Below are positions 24,738 to 34,085 of a DNA stretch of 64,000 bases, piece after piece. The DNA lies in assembly GCF_024372725.1 (NCBI RefSeq), contig NZ_VOUA01000017.1:20141-84140 (forward strand). The letters are read 5' to 3'. A model generated the notes under the pieces. The model was not told the DNA's origin. It searched no databases and saw nothing but the letters and a program-made list of their open reading frames with translations. The position numbers and the translations under genes are program-made. Within the stretch, counting starts at the first letter, position 1. Each line of letters begins with the position of its first letter. This DNA is from Methanosarcina sp. KYL-1 (GTDB lineage: Archaea > Halobacteriota > Methanosarcinia > Methanosarcinales > Methanosarcinaceae).

Positions 24738-25164
24738 ATGTGAAAAGAGGTCATGTGTGCTATTAAAGATTTTCTCAATAGCAGTCGTGTTTGGGCAGTA
24801 ACCATAAAGCCGTCTCTGTTTCTCATATGGGAGAAAAAGGTTTCAGTTCCTTCTCTTTGGTAGGAACAAATTAAAAGGTCTTGAAGTAAGAAAGGGGCTT
24901 TGCATAAAGTTGTCCCTTTTTTGTTTTGTGTTCTTCTTGCAGCTTCGTATTTTCTTTTTGGATTATGGAAAAAGCCGTTTGCTTCGCAAACGGAACAAGA
25001 CAGGTATGGGAAGACATTATGGTTTCCCTGTTTTTTCGAAATTCATGCCAACACCTGTCTTTTGTCCTCTTGAGCGAACGAAGTGAGCGAAAAGGACGGC
25101 GCACTGCAGAGACGCAACTCTGCTGGCAAACACTTATACATGAATCCTCTATTATACTCCCCTC
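24738..25164. other. Intergenic region rich in hairpins
   Basis: No complete gene is visible. A perfect 8-bp hairpin (CCGTTTGC/GCAAACGG, 24975-24993) is followed by the 60-nt two-hairpin element at 25064-25123. The 3' end holds the promoter of the Rqc2 gene (TATA-like CACTTATACA at 25130). Confidence 0.5.
25064..25123 (+). repeat. 60-nt two-hairpin element, copy 1
   Basis: Hairpin 1 closes with GTCCT (25064-25068) and AGGAC (25093-25097) around CTTGAGCGAACGAAG; hairpin 2 is GCAGAG/CTCTGC (25106-25111, 25118-25123) with loop ACGCAA. An equally long copy at 47413-47472 aligns without gaps, and its stems differ by paired changes. It may be a structured RNA or a dispersed palindromic repeat. The strand is as written and unproven. 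Confidence 0.65.
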
Positions 25165-27615
25165 ATGAAACAGGATATGTCAAGTGCCGACGTTGCTGCA
25201 GTTGTTGCCGAGCTGTCCGCAGGGCCGAAGTCCATTATTGATGCGAAGATCGGGAAGATATACCAGCCCGCAAGTGAGGAAATTCGCATCAACCTTTACG
25301 TTTTTCATCAGGGTAGGGACAACCTGATCATTGAGGCTGGGAAGCGCATCCATTTAAGTAAACACTTCAGGGCAAGTCCTGAGCTTCCACAGTCTTTTCC
25401 GATGCTGCTTAGAAAGTACCTGATGGGGGGCAGGATCGTATCCGTGGAGCAGCACGACTTTGACAGGATCGTGAAGATAGGAATTGAGAGGGCAGGGGTC
25501 AGGCACACCCTGATTGTGGAGCTGTTTGCACGGGGAAACGTCCTGATCGTGGATTCGGAAAACAAGATCATCCTGCCAATGAACCCCGTGACCCTGAAGG
25601 ACAGGCGGCTCAGGAGCGGGGAGATTTACGAGCTTCCCGAGGCCCAGTTGAGCCCTGTGGAGGCTGAGGTCCCGGACCTGATGGAGGCATTCTCAAAGTC
25701 AACGGCAGACATCGTGCGGACAATTGCGACCCGGTTCAACCTCGGCGGGGTCCTGGCAGAAGAGGTCTGTTCCCGGGCAGGGATCGACAAGTCAAAGCCT
25801 GCAAAGGGAGCCTCGGAAGAGGATGCAGCCCTGCTCCGCAACGCCATGCACGACCTTTTTTCCCCTCTGTTTGCTGGCAGAGCTGCAGGTGAGGTAGAAG
25901 TTGCAGGCGAGGTTGAAGCTGCAGGAGAAGTTGAGGGTGGAGCCGAAGCAATAACCGGAATTGAAACTGAAATTGAATCCGGAGTCGAAGCTGAGGTCGA
26001 AGCTGAAATCGAAGCTGAAATCGAAGCTGAAATCGAAGCTGAAATCGAATCCGGAGTCGAAACTGGAATTGAAGCTGAAGTCAAAGCCGGAATAGAGGCC
26101 GAAGCTCCGAAACTCAGGCCCCACCACGTCAAGAAAGAAATCAACGGGAAACTGGAAGCTTTCGATGTTTTGCCTTTTGACCTTATCCGTTATTCAGATT
26201 ACGAAAAGGAATACTTCGAATCCTTTAATGAGGCACTTGACGAGTTTTTCGGGAAAAAGGCGCTTGAACAGGTTGCAGAGGTAAAGGCTGCCGAAAAGAA
26301 GGAAAAGACCCTCGGGGTTTACGAAAGGCGGCTGCTCCAGCAGGAAGAGTCCCTTACAAAGTTTGAAAAGGACATCGAAAAAAACAATGCCCTTGCGGAA
26401 ACAGTTTATGCGAATTACCAGGTTATCGAAGAGCTCTTTTCCGTGCTTAACGGGGCCAGGGCAAAGGGGTATTCCTGGGACGAGATCCGGGCTATCCTGA
26501 AGCAGGCTAAAAAGGCCGTGCCTGCTGCCCAGAAAATTACGAATATCGACCCGAAGACAGGCACGGTTGCAATTGAGCTTGACGGGAAGAACGTCAATCT
26601 TGACATCCGGAAGACAGTGCCCCAGAACGCCCAGGAGTATTATGAAAAGGTGAAGAAATTCTCCAAAAAGAGGGACGGGGCTATCAGGGCCATCGAGGAA
26701 ACGAAGAAGATAATGGAGAAAAAGGCTGCGGCAAAGGCTGCAAAGGCGGGACGGAAGCTGCAGGCTGTCCGGAAAAAACACTGGTACGACCGCTTCCGGT
26801 GGTTTGTGTCTTCGGACGGGTTCCTGGTTGTGGGCGGAAGGGACGCCGACACCAACGAGGAGATTTTCAAGAAGTACATGGAAAAGCGGGACATCGTCTT
26901 CCATACCCAGACCCCGGGGGCTCCCCTGACTGTTGTCAAGACCGGAGGAGAGGAAGTCCCGGAGTCCACTTTACAGGAGGCTGCGCAGTTTGCTGTTTCC
27001 TATTCCAGCCTCTGGAAGGCAGGGCATTTCAGCGGGGACTGCTACTGGATCAAGTCCGAGCAGGTCACAAAGACCCCGGAGTCGGGAGAGTACCTGAGAA
27101 AGGGGGCTTTTGTCATCCGCGGGGAGCGCAACTACTTCAGGGACGTGCCCCTGGGCATTGCCGTGGGGCTTGAGCTGAAAGGCGAGACCCGGGTCATAGG
27201 CGGGCCGGCTTCCGCAATCCGCAAGCACGGGGATTATATCCTGGAAATTGCCCCCGGCAAGTTCAACCAGAACGATATTTCCAAAAAGGTCTACAGGATC
27301 TATGCGGACGAACTGAAAGACCCGCGCTTCGTGAAGCAGATAGCGTCCCCTGACCTTGTTGCGATGATGGTCCCTGCCGGGGAATCGGACCTCAGGAGCC
27401 AGAAACCCCGGAGAAAAGGTGAAGGGGCCGGGCAGGAAATCGGGGAAGAATACGAGACACCGGAAGCCGCAGAAGAAATGGAAGAATTCGAAGAGGGAGC
27501 CGAAGGGGAAACTGAAGTGAAAACCGGCGGCGAATTTGAAGGGGAACTCGAAGAGGAATTTGAAGAGGAATTTGAAGAGGAATCCGAAGAAATGCCCGGA
27601 GGTAAGGGTGCATGA
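25165..27615 (+). CDS. Rqc2/NEMF/RqcH-family ribosome quality-control factor
   Basis: 816 residues. NFACT-N domain at 1-200 (VVAELSAGPKSIIDAKIGKIYQ region, LKDRRLRSGE with the conserved Asp-Arg pair), then an insert of about 70 residues of Glu-Ala-Ile-Val repeats (240-310), coiled coils (360-480, ERRLLQQEESLTKFEKDI), and the NFACT-R domain (KKHWYDRFRWFVSSDGFLVVGGRD). A long acidic tail closes it. The family binds stalled large subunits with peptidyl-tRNA and, in bacteria and eukaryotes, adds C-terminal tails. Start ATG 25165; MSSADVA at 25177 is an alternative. It overlaps pelota by 4 bp (ATGA). Confidence 0.93.
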   Translation: MKQDMSSADVAAVVAELSAGPKSIIDAKIGKIYQPASEEIRINLYVFHQGRDNLIIEAGKRIHLSKHFRASPELPQSFPMLLRKYLMGGRIVSVEQHDFDRIVKIGIERAGVRHTLIVELFARGNVLIVDSENKIILPMNPVTLKDRRLRSGEIYELPEAQLSPVEAEVPDLMEAFSKSTADIVRTIATRFNLGGVLAEEVCSRAGIDKSKPAKGASEEDAALLRNAMHDLFSPLFAGRAAGEVEVAGEVEAAGEVEGGAEAITGIETEIESGVEAEVEAEIEAEIEAEIEAEIESGVETGIEAEVKAGIEAEAPKLRPHHVKKEINGKLEAFDVLPFDLIRYSDYEKEYFESFNEALDEFFGKKALEQVAEVKAAEKKEKTLGVYERRLLQQEESLTKFEKDIEKNNALAETVYANYQVIEELFSVLNGARAKGYSWDEIRAILKQAKKAVPAAQKITNIDPKTGTVAIELDGKNVNLDIRKTVPQNAQEYYEKVKKFSKKRDGAIRAIEETKKIMEKKAAAKAAKAGRKLQAVRKKHWYDRFRWFVSSDGFLVVGGRDADTNEEIFKKYMEKRDIVFHTQTPGAPLTVVKTGGEEVPESTLQEAAQFAVSYSSLWKAGHFSGDCYWIKSEQVTKTPESGEYLRKGAFVIRGERNYFRDVPLGIAVGLELKGETRVIGGPASAIRKHGDYILEIAPGKFNQNDISKKVYRIYADELKDPRFVKQIASPDLVAMMVPAGESDLRSQKPRRKGEGAGQEIGEEYETPEAAEEMEEFEEGAEGETEVKTGGEFEGELEEEFEEEFEEESEEMPGGKGA
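25975..26060 (+). repeat. 12-bp coding microsatellite in the Rqc2 insert
   Basis: Repeated GAAGCTGAAATC units encode the EAEI runs. Length is likely to vary between strains; the insert is outside the known functional domains. Confidence 0.8.
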
Positions 27616-28661
27616 GAGTCACGAACCGTTCCTTGAAAGGCAGGGAAGGGGAAATTGCCGTAACAGCCGAGACCCTGGATGACCTCTGGCACCTGAAGTA
27701 CGTCATTGAAAAGGGAGACCTGGTCTTTGCCCTTACCAAGCGGAAGGCCGATACTACAAGCGACAAACTCCGTCCGGAAAAGGTCGAGAAAGTAAAGGTC
27801 AGGCTCGGGATAAGGGTTGAGGAACTGGAGTTTCACAAGTTTGCAAACAGGCTGAGGATCCACGGGCCGATCGAGCACGGGATGGATGCCGGCTCCTACC
27901 ACACTCTCAACATAGAGATCGGGACGAACCTTTCCATCATCAAGGAACACTGGAAGAATGACCAGCTCCAGCGGATCCAGGATGCCGAAGAGGCCGGAAA
28001 ACGGCCTAAGGTCGTTCTTGTTGCAGTGGAAGAGGGAGATGCGGACATCGGCTTTGTGCGCCACTATGGAATCGAGATTTATTCCCATATCCGGCAGTCG
28101 TCCGGGAAGCGGGAAACGGGCCTCAGGAATGAGTTTTTCAAAGAGATCGTGGAACAGTTAAGGCATGCGGTTCCGGAGGATGCCTCCATCGTGGTTGCAG
28201 GGCCGGGATTTACCAAGGAAGATTTCATGAAATACTTCCAGGGGGTTGAGCCTGATATGGCTTCAAAGGCCCTGACAGAAGACACGTCCATGATAGGGAT
28301 GTCCGGTTTTCAGGAGGTGCTCCGCAGGGGGGCAGTGGACCGGATCATGCAGGAATCAAGGATTGCCCGGGAGTCGGCTCTCATGGAAGACCTGATCAGG
28401 GAAATCTCCATGGACGGAAAAGCCGCTTATGGTTTTGCCGATGTCAAAAATGCTCTCAACTACGGGGCCGTTGAAACCCTGCTCATTGCGGATGAGACCC
28501 TGCGGGAAGGGCGGGAAAAAGGGGATATCGACAAACTCCTCCTGGAAGTTGAACAGGCTCAGGGGAAGGTTGTGGTCTTCAGCACGGCTTTTGAGCCCGG
28601 GGAGAAGCTTCACAAACTGGGTGGGATTGCAGCTCTGCTCCGTTTCAAAGTGAAGGGCTGA
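27612..28661 (+). CDS. pelA: Pelota (Dom34) mRNA surveillance and ribosome rescue factor
   Basis: 349 residues, full length. N-terminal Sm-like domain (DDLWHLKYVIEKGDLVFALTKRK), central eRF1-like domain 2 (VVLVAVEEGDADIGFVR), and C-terminal domain 3 (NYGAVETLLIADETLREG). With aABCE1 and an aEF1A-type GTPase it splits ribosomes stalled without a stop codon. The ATG overlaps the TGA of the Rqc2 gene, so splitting and downstream quality control are made together. Confidence 0.96.
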   Translation: MRVTNRSLKGREGEIAVTAETLDDLWHLKYVIEKGDLVFALTKRKADTTSDKLRPEKVEKVKVRLGIRVEELEFHKFANRLRIHGPIEHGMDAGSYHTLNIEIGTNLSIIKEHWKNDQLQRIQDAEEAGKRPKVVLVAVEEGDADIGFVRHYGIEIYSHIRQSSGKRETGLRNEFFKEIVEQLRHAVPEDASIVVAGPGFTKEDFMKYFQGVEPDMASKALTEDTSMIGMSGFQEVLRRGAVDRIMQESRIARESALMEDLIREISMDGKAAYGFADVKNALNYGAVETLLIADETLREGREKGDIDKLLLEVEQAQGKVVVFSTAFEPGEKLHKLGGIAALLRFKVKG

Positions 28662-28765
28662 GCGGCTTCTTCCAACTATTTATACCTATTTATTCTGCTT
28701 TCCTTTATTTTTTTGATGTGGTTTTCGGTTTGTTACCATTTCACAATACTTATCTATCTGTTTTC

Positions 28766-28830
28766 TGCCTTATGATAAGGCAAATATATTGCCTACTTTT
28801 ATAAATATATTTGTCAGTGGTGTGACAAAT
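28766..28830. promoter_or_regulatory. Cluster of dyads and TATA-like box before S-layer gene 1
   Basis: TGCCTTAT/ATAAGGCA (28766-28782, 1-nt centre) overlaps AGGCAA/TTGCCT (28778-28794), so GGCA half-sites recur three times. A TATA-like TTTTATAAATATA follows at 28797-28809, then ATTTGTCA/TGACAAAT with a 6-nt loop (28809-28830). The layout suggests a regulated strong promoter with a protein site over or next to TATA and a hairpin near the transcript start. Confidence 0.5.
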
Positions 28831-28889
28831 TTAATAAAAGTTTTGCTTTCGAAAAAAACAATAAAAACGCAAAAAGTGGAGTTGCTATA

Positions 28890-31100
28890 GTGGAACTCAG
28901 GTTTTCAAAAATGACAGCTTTAGCTGGCGGACTGGTTTTTCTGATTCTGTTGAGTCCGGCGGTTCTTGCAGTAGGGATTACTCCCAGGACCATATCCTAT
29001 GACACAGCTGAAACCCATGGTGACGGTTTTGTGTGGGATGCGACCACGTTCGAAGGTTTCTATTACTCTGTAAACAAGAACGTGAACTACCTCAACGATG
29101 GGTGGGGCGAACGGCTTTACTTCCAGGAGGATGAGGGCAGCAGTAACGGGCCTCTCGGAAGTACGGATAGCCCTGACAATAACATAATCGACGACAGTGA
29201 ACTTATCTACACCACCACTCCTTACCCCTGCAGCTACAAGCTCGTATCCGAACTCGGGCTCACTGCCGATACCGTACCTGCGGATGTGGGCGGCACCAGC
29301 TACTACGAGCTCTGCTGGTTCGGTGCTCCTTACGTTGCCATTGAAGGGGATGCCACTCAGCTTTCCAAGCTCGTGTACAAGCAGGACGCTGACTACCAGA
29401 AGACCCTTAAGGCCGGGGAAAGCTGGGACCTCGGTTCCGGTTACAGCCTTACTGTCAACCAGGTTGACGTTGAGGGAGACAAGGTCTGGTTCTCCCTTTA
29501 TAAGGACGGAGAAAAACTCGAAGACGGTATCCTCAATACCGACGGTGATGTTTCTGACTGCACCTTTGCAGCCCGTGCCGATTTCGGGGATTCTGACGAC
29601 CAGCTTTACTTCATGACCTATGCTGAAAGCGTCTTCCAGGGCGCTGTAGATTCCCTTGCCGTTTTCAGGTACACCTGGCTAATCGACAAAGACAATGCGC
29701 TGCTTATCAAAGCCGATGACACTTACCAGGGCTTCAACGTTGATACTGCCGCTGAAGACGGGCTTGCACTCTCCAACGACAATTCCATCACCCTCAATAT
29801 TGATGACGGCAAGAGGACCTACTTCACCGAATCCTGGTACTTCCAGACCTCGGACGAAAACAAAGGGACAGGTGGAAACGGTTACATAATCTATCCGGTT
29901 CTGGATAAAAGCAAACCCGGCACCTATGCCGTAAGGGGTATCCCTGCTGACACGGCTTCAACTTCCACCTTCGAGTGGAATCCGGCAACGTTCAGGGGTT
30001 TTTACTACTCCGTAAACAAGAACGTGAACTACCTCAACGATGGGTGGGGCGAACGGCTTTACTTCCAGGAGGATGAGGGCAGCAGTAACGGGCCTCTCGG
30101 AAGTACGGATAGCCCTGACAATAACATAATCGATGATGGTGAACTTATCTACACCACCACTCCTTACCCCTGCAGCTACAAGCTCGTATCTGAGCTCGGG
30201 CTCACTGCCGATACCGTACCTTCTGATGTAGGCGGCACCAGCTACTACGAGCTCTGCTGGTTCGGTGCTCCTTACGTTGCCATTGAAGGGGACGCCACTC
30301 AGCTTTCCAAACTTGTGTACAAGCAGGACGCTGGCTACCAGAAGACCCTTAAGGCCGGGGAAAGCTGGGACCTCGGTTCCGGTTACAGCCTTACCGTCAA
30401 CCAGGTTGACGTCGAGGGAGACAAGGTCTGGTTCTCCCTTTATAAGGATGGGGAAAAACTCGAAGACGGTATCCTCAATACCAACGGTGATGTTTCCGAC
30501 TGCACCTTTGCAGCCCGTGCCGATTTCGGGGATTCTGACGACCAGCTTTACTTCATGACCTATGCTGAAAGCGTCTTCCAGGGCGCTGTAGATTCTCTTG
30601 CCGTTTTCAGGTACACCTGGCTAATCGACAAAGATAATGCGCTGCTTATCAAAGCCGATGACACTTACCAGGGCTTCAACGTTGATACTGCCGCTGAAGA
30701 CGGGCTTGCACTCTCCAACGACAATTCCATCACCCTCAATGTTGATGACGGCAAGAGGACCTACTTCACCGAATCCTGGTACTTCCAGACCTCGGACGAA
30801 AACAAAGGGACAGGTGGAAACGGTTACATAATCTATCCGTCTCAGGCCGTAACCGTAGAATCTGAGGACGAGGCGTCCGAAAATGAAGGGGTACCCGAAT
30901 CCGAAGTCCTTGAACCTGCGGAAGAAGAGCCTTCCGTACAGCCTGAAACAAGGGAAGAGCAGGTTATATCTGAGTCTGAAGACGCTGAAGAGGGATCTGA
31001 AGCTTCGGAGCCTGCAGGTGAGGAAAAGTCTCCGGGTTTTGGCCTTTCAACCGCTATCTTCGGAGTTTTTGCTGTTTGTTTCCTCATGAGAAAGAAGTAA
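28890..31100 (+). CDS. S-layer protein with two tandem S-layer (DUF1608) domains
   Basis: 736 residues from GTG at 28890 (GGAG 8 bases upstream). A signal peptide ending near LSPAVLAVG is followed by two nearly identical domains of about 314 residues, each with FVWDATTFEGFYYSVNKN-like starts, GYSLTVNQVDVEGDKVWFSL and FTESWYFQTSDENKGTGGNG. A Glu/Ser-rich stalk leads to SPGFGLSTAIFGVFAVCFL and RKK, a PGF-type sorting signal and membrane anchor. This is the Methanosarcina surface-lattice protein family. The next gene is a paralogue. Whether this copy is the main lattice protein or a condition-specific one cannot be told. Confidence 0.93.
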   Translation: MELRFSKMTALAGGLVFLILLSPAVLAVGITPRTISYDTAETHGDGFVWDATTFEGFYYSVNKNVNYLNDGWGERLYFQEDEGSSNGPLGSTDSPDNNIIDDSELIYTTTPYPCSYKLVSELGLTADTVPADVGGTSYYELCWFGAPYVAIEGDATQLSKLVYKQDADYQKTLKAGESWDLGSGYSLTVNQVDVEGDKVWFSLYKDGEKLEDGILNTDGDVSDCTFAARADFGDSDDQLYFMTYAESVFQGAVDSLAVFRYTWLIDKDNALLIKADDTYQGFNVDTAAEDGLALSNDNSITLNIDDGKRTYFTESWYFQTSDENKGTGGNGYIIYPVLDKSKPGTYAVRGIPADTASTSTFEWNPATFRGFYYSVNKNVNYLNDGWGERLYFQEDEGSSNGPLGSTDSPDNNIIDDGELIYTTTPYPCSYKLVSELGLTADTVPSDVGGTSYYELCWFGAPYVAIEGDATQLSKLVYKQDAGYQKTLKAGESWDLGSGYSLTVNQVDVEGDKVWFSLYKDGEKLEDGILNTNGDVSDCTFAARADFGDSDDQLYFMTYAESVFQGAVDSLAVFRYTWLIDKDNALLIKADDTYQGFNVDTAAEDGLALSNDNSITLNVDDGKRTYFTESWYFQTSDENKGTGGNGYIIYPSQAVTVESEDEASENEGVPESEVLEPAEEEPSVQPETREEQVISESEDAEEGSEASEPAGEEKSPGFGLSTAIFGVFAVCFLMRKK

Positions 31101-31580
31101 GCAATAATAGTGTAGAAGTACGTAGTAAGAAGGATAATGTAAGTATAAGCAAAACGGAATCTGTAAAATTATATTTGGAAAGGAAAATTGTTGAAGAAGG
31201 AAAATTTCTCCTTCTTCTTAGTTTCCTCCTTCTTAGTTTTTTATTTGTTTACTCAATGATTTTTTTTAGCAGGCTTATTTTACCTTTTTTTAGGTCAGGC
31301 CGGCGTTTTTTCTTTTTCATTTCTTTTTTATTTTTTTTCTTCGACTTTACCTCCTGCTACTTTTTCTTTTCCTTTTTCTTTGCTTTAGTCCTGTTTTGTC
31401 CAGTTCTCACTGCATTTTTTGGATGTTATCTTTTGACCTTTTCGTTAAAATTAGTAAAACTTATTAACTATTATAGTTTATTCGTTGTTACAATAATATA
31501 TTTTCGTCTTACTGTATGCTTATAATATTCTAAAAATTGTAATTTAAACAATACAATTTATGATGGTTTGGTGTTTCTGT
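31101..31580. other. Intergenic region between the two S-layer genes
   Basis: 480 bp, very T-rich in the middle (31200-31410) on the plus strand, no credible gene. It holds the terminator hairpin of the first gene, then AT-rich promoter sequence from about 31440. Confidence 0.6.
31193..31217 (+). terminator. Terminator hairpin after S-layer gene 1
   Basis: GAAGAAGGA and TCCTTCTTC form a 9-bp stem with a 7-nt loop, followed by long T-rich tracts. It is 92 bp past the stop codon. Confidence 0.6.
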
Positions 31581-33827
31581 ATGAAGTATGTTCTTTCAAA
31601 AACCCTATCTATAATTTCAGTTGCTTTCACAATCTTTTTGATTCTTGTGCCTTCAGGGCTGGCAGCTCCGGCAGCTCCTGCTATCCGCGGGCTTCCCCTT
31701 GATACGAATCTAACGGAAAGCAATGGATTTGCCTGGGACGCTACCACTTTTGGCGGCTTTTGCTATCCCATAAACAAGCACCAGAATTTTGTTAATGAGG
31801 ATATTGCCTGGGGGGAACGCCTCTGGATTGAAAACACTGACAATACCCACGGGGCTTTAGGTGTTTCGGGCCCTTCAAACAACGTTATTGACGAAGAGGA
31901 ACTTGTCTATTCCACGAGGTCGTACAGCTCCAAGTACAAGCTTGTTTCCGAACTCGGGCTTAGCGGGGATTCCATTCCCTCGGATCTCGGGAACGGTTTT
32001 TACTGGCAGCTCGCCTGGTTTGCTAAGCCTTACATAGCTGTTGAAAATGATGCCACTCAGCTTGCAAGTCTTGTCCTCAACCAGGACGGCAGCGCCAGGA
32101 AGACACTTCGGACCGGTGAGACGTGGGATCTCGGGAAAGGCTACACACTCACCGTCCACCAGGTTGATGTGGACGGGAAAAAGGTCTGGTTCTCCCTTTA
32201 CAAGGACGGAGAAGAACTTGAATCTGCAGTTGTTGAAGACGACGGGACTGTTGCAAGCCAGGCTTTTACCGCTACCGCCGATTTCGGGGATTCTGACGAC
32301 CAGCTCTACTTCATCACTTACGTTGACTCGGTTTTCCAGGGTGCCGTTGATTCGATTGCCGTTTTCAAGTACACGTGGCTTATCGATAAGGACAACGTAC
32401 TGGTCATAAAAAGTGGGGACGAGTATCAGGGCCTGGAAGTAAAGGAAGCCAATGAGAACGGGCTTGTGCTGAAAAACAAGGACTCTATCACTATATATGT
32501 TGATGCGGACAAAAAGACCTACTTCACCGATTCCTGGTACTTCAAGACCTCGGATGAAAACAAAGGTTTCGGCGGGCAGGGTTATATCATCTACCCGGCA
32601 AAAGACCTCACCACTCCGGGTACCTATACTTTAAGAGGTATTTCCCTTGATACGAATCTAACGGAAAGCAATGGATTTGCCTGGGACGCTACCACTTTTG
32701 GCGGCTTTTGCTATCCCATAAACAAGCACCAGAATTTTGTTAATGAGGACATTGCCTGGGGGGAACGCCTCTGGATTGAAAACACTGACAATACCCACGG
32801 GGCTTTAGGTGTTTCGGGCCCTTCAAACAACGTTATTGACGAAGAGGAACTTGTCTATTCCACACGGCAGCACAGCTCCAAGTATAAGGTTGTTTCCGAA
32901 CTCGGGCTTAGCGGGTCTTCCATTCCTTCCGACCTCGGGAAAGGTTTTTACTGGCAGCTCGCCTGGTTTGGTAAACCTTACATAGCTGTTGAAAATGATG
33001 CCACTCAGCTTGCAAGTCTTGTCCTCAACCAGGATGGCAGCGCTAGGAAGACGCTTCGGGCCGGTGAGACGTGGGATCTCGGGAAAGGCTACACGCTTAC
33101 TGTCCACCAGGTTGATGTGGACGGAAAAAAGGTCTGGTTCTCCCTTGAAAAGAACGGGGAAGAACTTGAGTCTGCCATTGTTGAAGACGACGGCACTGTT
33201 GCAAGCAAGACTTTCACTGCTAAAGCCGACTTCGGTGACTCTGACGACCAGCTCTACTTCGTCACTTACGTTGACTCCGTTTTCCAGAGTGCTGTTGATT
33301 CCATTGCCGTTTTCAAGTACACCTGGCTTATCGATAAGGACAACGCGCTGGTCATAAAAAGTGGGGACGAGTATCAGGGCCTGGAAGTAAAGGAAGCCAA
33401 TGAGAACGGGCTTGTGCTGAAAAACAAGGACTCTATCACTATAGATGTTGATGCGGACAAAAAGGCCTACTTCACTGATTCCTGGTACTTCAAGACCTCG
33501 GATGAAAACAAAGGTTTCGGCGGGCAGGGTTACATCATCTATCCTGCAACGGATGTCACAGTGGTGGATGAAACCTTGAATAATGCGGCTGCAGAAGATG
33601 AGACTTCCGTAGTTGAGATCGATTCTCAAACTGCAGACTCTACTGAAAACTCTACGAGTTCCGAGGCCAGCCTTGATTATAAGGCTAGAAACGCCGATTC
33701 TGCCGGTGAGGTCGTTGAAGACAAGGCAGGCTCAGAGGAGGAAGTGCCTGAAAAGTCTCCCGGATTCGGGCTCTTTGTCTCAGTTTTGGGGCTTACTGCT
33801 GGACTGATCCTTAAAGGAAGGAAATGA
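31581..33827 (+). CDS. S-layer protein paralogue with two tandem DUF1608 domains
   Basis: About 748 residues from ATG 31581 (GGTG at 31570 gives good spacing); an upstream ATG at 31560 would add seven residues and fits less well. Signal peptide to SGLAAPA, two domains of 316 residues (repeat spacing 948 bp), each with FAWDATTFGGFCYPINKHQN and GYTLTVHQVDVDGKKVWFSL, then an acidic stalk and SPGFGLFVSVLGLTAGLIL anchor. Cysteine in FCYPI and other changes separate it from the first S-layer protein. A strong terminator overlaps its stop codon. Confidence 0.92.
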   Translation: MKYVLSKTLSIISVAFTIFLILVPSGLAAPAAPAIRGLPLDTNLTESNGFAWDATTFGGFCYPINKHQNFVNEDIAWGERLWIENTDNTHGALGVSGPSNNVIDEEELVYSTRSYSSKYKLVSELGLSGDSIPSDLGNGFYWQLAWFAKPYIAVENDATQLASLVLNQDGSARKTLRTGETWDLGKGYTLTVHQVDVDGKKVWFSLYKDGEELESAVVEDDGTVASQAFTATADFGDSDDQLYFITYVDSVFQGAVDSIAVFKYTWLIDKDNVLVIKSGDEYQGLEVKEANENGLVLKNKDSITIYVDADKKTYFTDSWYFKTSDENKGFGGQGYIIYPAKDLTTPGTYTLRGISLDTNLTESNGFAWDATTFGGFCYPINKHQNFVNEDIAWGERLWIENTDNTHGALGVSGPSNNVIDEEELVYSTRQHSSKYKVVSELGLSGSSIPSDLGKGFYWQLAWFGKPYIAVENDATQLASLVLNQDGSARKTLRAGETWDLGKGYTLTVHQVDVDGKKVWFSLEKNGEELESAIVEDDGTVASKTFTAKADFGDSDDQLYFVTYVDSVFQSAVDSIAVFKYTWLIDKDNALVIKSGDEYQGLEVKEANENGLVLKNKDSITIDVDADKKAYFTDSWYFKTSDENKGFGGQGYIIYPATDVTVVDETLNNAAAEDETSVVEIDSQTADSTENSTSSEASLDYKARNADSAGEVVEDKAGSEEEVPEKSPGFGLFVSVLGLTAGLILKGRK

Positions 33828-33840
33828 TCTTTCCTTCCTT
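33814..33840 (+). terminator. Terminator hairpin overlapping the S-layer 2 stop codon
   Basis: AAGGAAGGAAA and TTTCCTTCCTT pair perfectly over 11 bp; the 5-nt loop contains the TGA stop (33825-33827). C/T-rich sequence follows. Confidence 0.65.
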
Positions 33841-34085
33841 CCTTCTTTCCTTCCTCCTATATTTCCAGAACTCATTCTTTCTATAATCTGCTTTTCTCTG
33901 CCATGCTTTTCTGGCGTGGTTTTTTAGTTTTCAATTCCTGCTAGTTTTGCTCCCCTGTTTTGCTCCCCTGTTTTATTCCTTACTCTGTCTGCTTTTTCGG
34001 AGGTTTTTCGATATCCTTATAGGGAATAAATGCATACAACCCCTTTCCTTTGGATAGATAAATTGCGAGATTTACATGAGAAAAT

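Noticed and set aside
24602..24826. HicA-type toxin next to the HicB-like gene
   Set aside because: The frame is out of phase with HicB and lacks the HicA pattern.
31076..31525. 149-codon frame behind S-layer gene 1
   Set aside because: Phe/Leu-rich product of a T-rich spacer; it overlaps the terminator hairpin.
32823..33629. 268-codon minus-strand frame in S-layer gene 2
   Set aside because: Antisense of a clear coding gene; the same antisense pattern appears in its duplicated half.
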